This document shows positions 4,601-6,478 of a stretch of 6,478 bases of DNA, one piece after another. The stretch is from Eubacterium sp. Lineage in GTDB: Bacteria; Bacillota; Clostridia; Oscillospirales; Acutalibacteraceae. The stretch lies in contig JAFYGD010000240.1 of assembly GCA_017543415.1 (NCBI GenBank), positions 1 through 6,478 of the forward strand, written 5' to 3'. The number at the start of each line of letters is the position of its first letter. Position 1 is the first letter of the stretch. Position numbers and translations under genes: made by a program. The notes beneath the pieces were generated by a model, which worked only from the letters and a program-made list of their open reading frames with translations, ran no database searches and was not told the origin of the DNA.

Positions 4601-5542
4601 TTATTTAACAAATTCCTCGGTAACTTTTACAACATTTTCAGCGCAGAGTCCGTATTCCTTAAGAAGCTCTGCCGCCGGTCCCGATTTACCGAACACGTCG
4701 TTAACGCCAATGCGCTTAACGGGAACGGGATAGTTTTCCGCAAGGCAGGAGCATACGGCTTCGCCGAGTCCGCCGATGATGTTATGCTCCTCTGCTGTGA
4801 TAACTTTACCGGTTTTCTTTGCGGAAGCGATAACAAGCTCTTTATCAAGCGGCTTGATTGTTGCCATATTGATAACCTCGGCGTCGATACCCTTCTTTGC
4901 AAGCTCTTCGGCTGCGTCAATAGCTTCGGCAACCATAAGGCCCGTTGCGATAATTGTAACGTCCTTACCTTCTCTTATAAGCTCGCCCTTGCCGATTTCA
5001 AAGTTATAATCCTCATCATGGAAAACGCGGACGGCAGACCTGCCGAACCTCATATAAACGGGGCCTTCATACTTATAAGCAGCCTTAACTACCTTCTTTG
5101 CCTCAATATCGTCTGCAGGGCAGATAACTACCATACCGGGAATTGAACGCATAAGAGCAAAGTCCTCATTACACTGATGTGAAGCGCCGTCCTCACCTGC
5201 GGATATACCTGCGTGGGTTGCGCCGATTTTAACGTTAAGATGGGGATAACCAACGGAATTTCTAACCTGTTCAAAGGCTCTGCCCGCTGCAAACATTGCA
5301 AAGCTTGAAGCAAAAGGAACAAGCCCCATTGTTGCAAAGCCTGCTGCGGTACCGATTAAGTCTGCTTCGGCAATACCGCAGTTAAAGTGTCTGTCAGGAT
5401 GTTCAGCCTTGAATATGCCGGTTTTGGTTGCGCCCGCAAGGTCAGCATCCATTACTACAAGCTTGTCAGCGCCTTCGGCAGCAAGCTCGTTTAAAGCGTG
5501 ACCGTAGCTTTCACGGGTGGGAATATATTTTACATCTGCCAT
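4601..5542 (-). CDS. tkt: transketolase, C-terminal subunit
   Basis: The second half of a two-chain transketolase, which moves two-carbon units between sugar phosphates in the non-oxidative pentose phosphate pathway in the cytoplasm. The 313 residues contain the pyrimidine-binding domain, with the thiamine-activating glutamate at 59 (in FNCGIAEADLIGTAAGFA) and the GATHAGISAGEDGASHQ segment (107-123), which contributes active-site histidines. The C-terminal transketolase domain covers about 190-313. It begins three bases after the stop of the N-terminal subunit gene. Its ribosome binding site, GGAGG at 5551-5555, lies inside the end of that gene, so the two chains should be made in similar amounts. 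Length and motifs match intact family members. Related split enzymes include 1-deoxyxylulose-5-phosphate synthase-like proteins, but the partner's features favour transketolase. Confidence 0.93.
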   Translation of the reverse strand: MADVKYIPTRESYGHALNELAAEGADKLVVMDADLAGATKTGIFKAEHPDRHFNCGIAEADLIGTAAGFATMGLVPFASSFAMFAAGRAFEQVRNSVGYPHLNVKIGATHAGISAGEDGASHQCNEDFALMRSIPGMVVICPADDIEAKKVVKAAYKYEGPVYMRFGRSAVRVFHDEDYNFEIGKGELIREGKDVTIIATGLMVAEAIDAAEELAKKGIDAEVINMATIKPLDKELVIASAKKTGKVITAEEHNIIGGLGEAVCSCLAENYPVPVKRIGVNDVFGKSGPAAELLKEYGLCAENVVKVTEEFVK

Positions 5543-5545
5543 AAC

Positions 5546-6388
5546 TTACGCCTCCAGTTCCTTTAATTTGGCATTAAGCTCTGCCATTGCTGTTTTATAG
5601 TTTTCTTCGTTCGGAGCCTTACCGTGCCAGCCGCAGACATCCTCCATAAACGAAACGCCTTTGCCCTTAACGGTATTCATGATAATTGCAAAGGGCTTGC
5701 CCTTGGTTGCGTGGAATTTTTCAAACGCGGAGTCAATTTCGTCAAAATCATTGCCGTTGATAACGCAAACCTCAAAGCCGAACGCCTTAAGCTTTTCGTC
5801 AAGCGGCTGAATATTCATAACTTCCGTTGTTCTTCCGTCAATCTGAAGGTTGTTAAAGTCAATGATTACGCAAAGGTTGTCAAGCTTATAGTGAGCAGCG
5901 TACATAAACGACTCCCAAACCTGACCCTCCTGGCATTCACCGTCGCCGAGAACGGTGTAAACGTTGATATCCTTTTTAAGGAATTTTGCGGCGTTTGCCA
6001 TACCTGCGGCAACGCTTACGCCCTGGCCGAGAGAACCGGTTGACATATCAATACCGGGAACGGTATTCATATTAGGATGTCCCTGAAGGAAGGAATCGGA
6101 CTTACGAAGGGTTTTTAACGCTTCAACCGGGAAAAAGCCCTTGTAAGCACGCGCGCTGTAAACGCCGGGAGCGCAGTGTCCCTTTGAAAGAACAAAGCGG
6201 TCTCTATCCTCCCACTTGGGGTCCTTGGGGTTATATCTCATCTCTTTTCCGTAAAGATACGCAAAGACATCAGCTGCGGAAAGCGAGCCTCCCGGATGGC
6301 CGGACTGAGCGCAATAGGTGCTTTCGATTACGCCCATTCTGATTTGAGTGGCATAAATCTCAAGCTCTTTTTTGAGTTCAGAATTCAT
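5546..6388 (-). CDS. tkt: transketolase, N-terminal (thiamine diphosphate-binding) subunit
   Basis: The first half of the two-chain transketolase, 280 residues, carrying the diphosphate-binding domain. Visible are SGHPGG (29-34, H31), LSKGHCAPG (68-75, H71), STGSLGQG (116-123) and the thiamine diphosphate/Mg motif GDGE (148-151) ending in NN at 179-180. GVSFMED with the downstream WHGKAP (254-259) supplies H255. It is inactive without the C-terminal chain encoded immediately downstream, since the active site forms between the two domains. AAGGAG at 6398-6403 lies nine bases before the ATG. Split transketolases are usual in Clostridia and archaea, whereas E. coli and Bacillus use one fused chain of about 660 residues. 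No other pentose phosphate gene is in the window. Confidence 0.94.
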   Translation of the reverse strand: MNSELKKELEIYATQIRMGVIESTYCAQSGHPGGSLSAADVFAYLYGKEMRYNPKDPKWEDRDRFVLSKGHCAPGVYSARAYKGFFPVEALKTLRKSDSFLQGHPNMNTVPGIDMSTGSLGQGVSVAAGMANAAKFLKKDINVYTVLGDGECQEGQVWESFMYAAHYKLDNLCVIIDFNNLQIDGRTTEVMNIQPLDEKLKAFGFEVCVINGNDFDEIDSAFEKFHATKGKPFAIIMNTVKGKGVSFMEDVCGWHGKAPNEENYKTAMAELNAKLKELEA

Positions 6389-6420
6389 AAAGCATCTCTC
6401 CTTATGTTATTATCTTTATT

Positions 6421-6449
6421 ATTTTACCAAATATTTACTTACACTTCAA
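6421..6449 (-). promoter_or_regulatory. promoter of the transketolase operon
   Basis: On the minus strand TTGAAG (6444-6449), a 17-base spacer and TAAAAT (6421-6426), the latter preceded by TGG as an extended -10. It is nearly the same as the pduL promoter (TTGAAA-17-TAAAAT). The leader is about 25 bases, with the AAGGAG site close to the start codon. Confidence 0.6.
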
Positions 6450-6478
6450 GAGAAATAACAAAAAATAACGGGAACGCA

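Noticed and set aside
4776..6043. Plus-strand ORFs opposite the transketolase genes
   Set aside because: They are reverse-strand shadows of well-supported transketolase genes and have no recognisable domains or ribosome binding sites.

Overview
Most of the window (about 630 to 6478) is ordinary bacterial chromosome at moderate GC: short intergenic gaps, strong Shine-Dalgarno sites, sigma-A-type promoters with 17-bp spacers and compact hairpin terminators. The gene families (two-subunit transketolase, PduL phosphotransacylase, family-4 uracil-DNA glycosylase, C_GCAxxG_C_C protein, zinc-ribbon membrane protein with a Thr/Glu stalk) and the codon choice point to an anaerobic Clostridia member, probably near Ruminococcus/Oscillospiraceae. 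That placement is inference from family content, not from a marker gene.

The first ~630 bases are different. They are about 20% G+C where coding and about 8-13% where non-coding, and they encode a Lys/Asn/Glu/Asp-rich, low-complexity, coiled-coil-like polypeptide. This resembles a very AT-rich eukaryote such as Plasmodium-type apicomplexans or anaerobic gut fungi. The segment joins in frame to the first ~66 codons of a bacterial GPH/MFS-type sugar symporter that keeps its own promoter and ribosome binding site. A chimeric assembly or cloning junction is the simplest explanation; a real insertion or transfer is possible and would be remarkable.

Layout, left to right: AT-rich non-coding tail (1-157); chimeric ORF on the minus strand (158-823) with its promoter at 856-884; terminator and pduL on the minus strand (936-1514); a compact divergent promoter region; a family-4 uracil-DNA glycosylase on the plus strand (1625-2188); a two-way terminator; a minus-strand lipoprotein of unknown function (2217-3209); a second divergent promoter region; a plus-strand two-gene unit of zinc-ribbon/transmembrane/InlB-like protein (3410-4123) and C_GCAxxG_C_C protein (4123-4575), overlapping by one base; a terminator; and a minus-strand operon for split transketolase (N-terminal half 5546-6388, C-terminal half 4601-5542) with its promoter at 6421-6449.

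The metabolic genes fit fermentation: transketolase for pentose-phosphate carbon shuffling, PduL for acyl-CoA/acyl-phosphate exchange, and a truncated sugar symporter. The zinc-ribbon/C_GCAxxG pair is the most interesting native arrangement. I found no tRNA, rRNA, CRISPR array, insertion sequence or phage gene, and no clear new multi-gene system.
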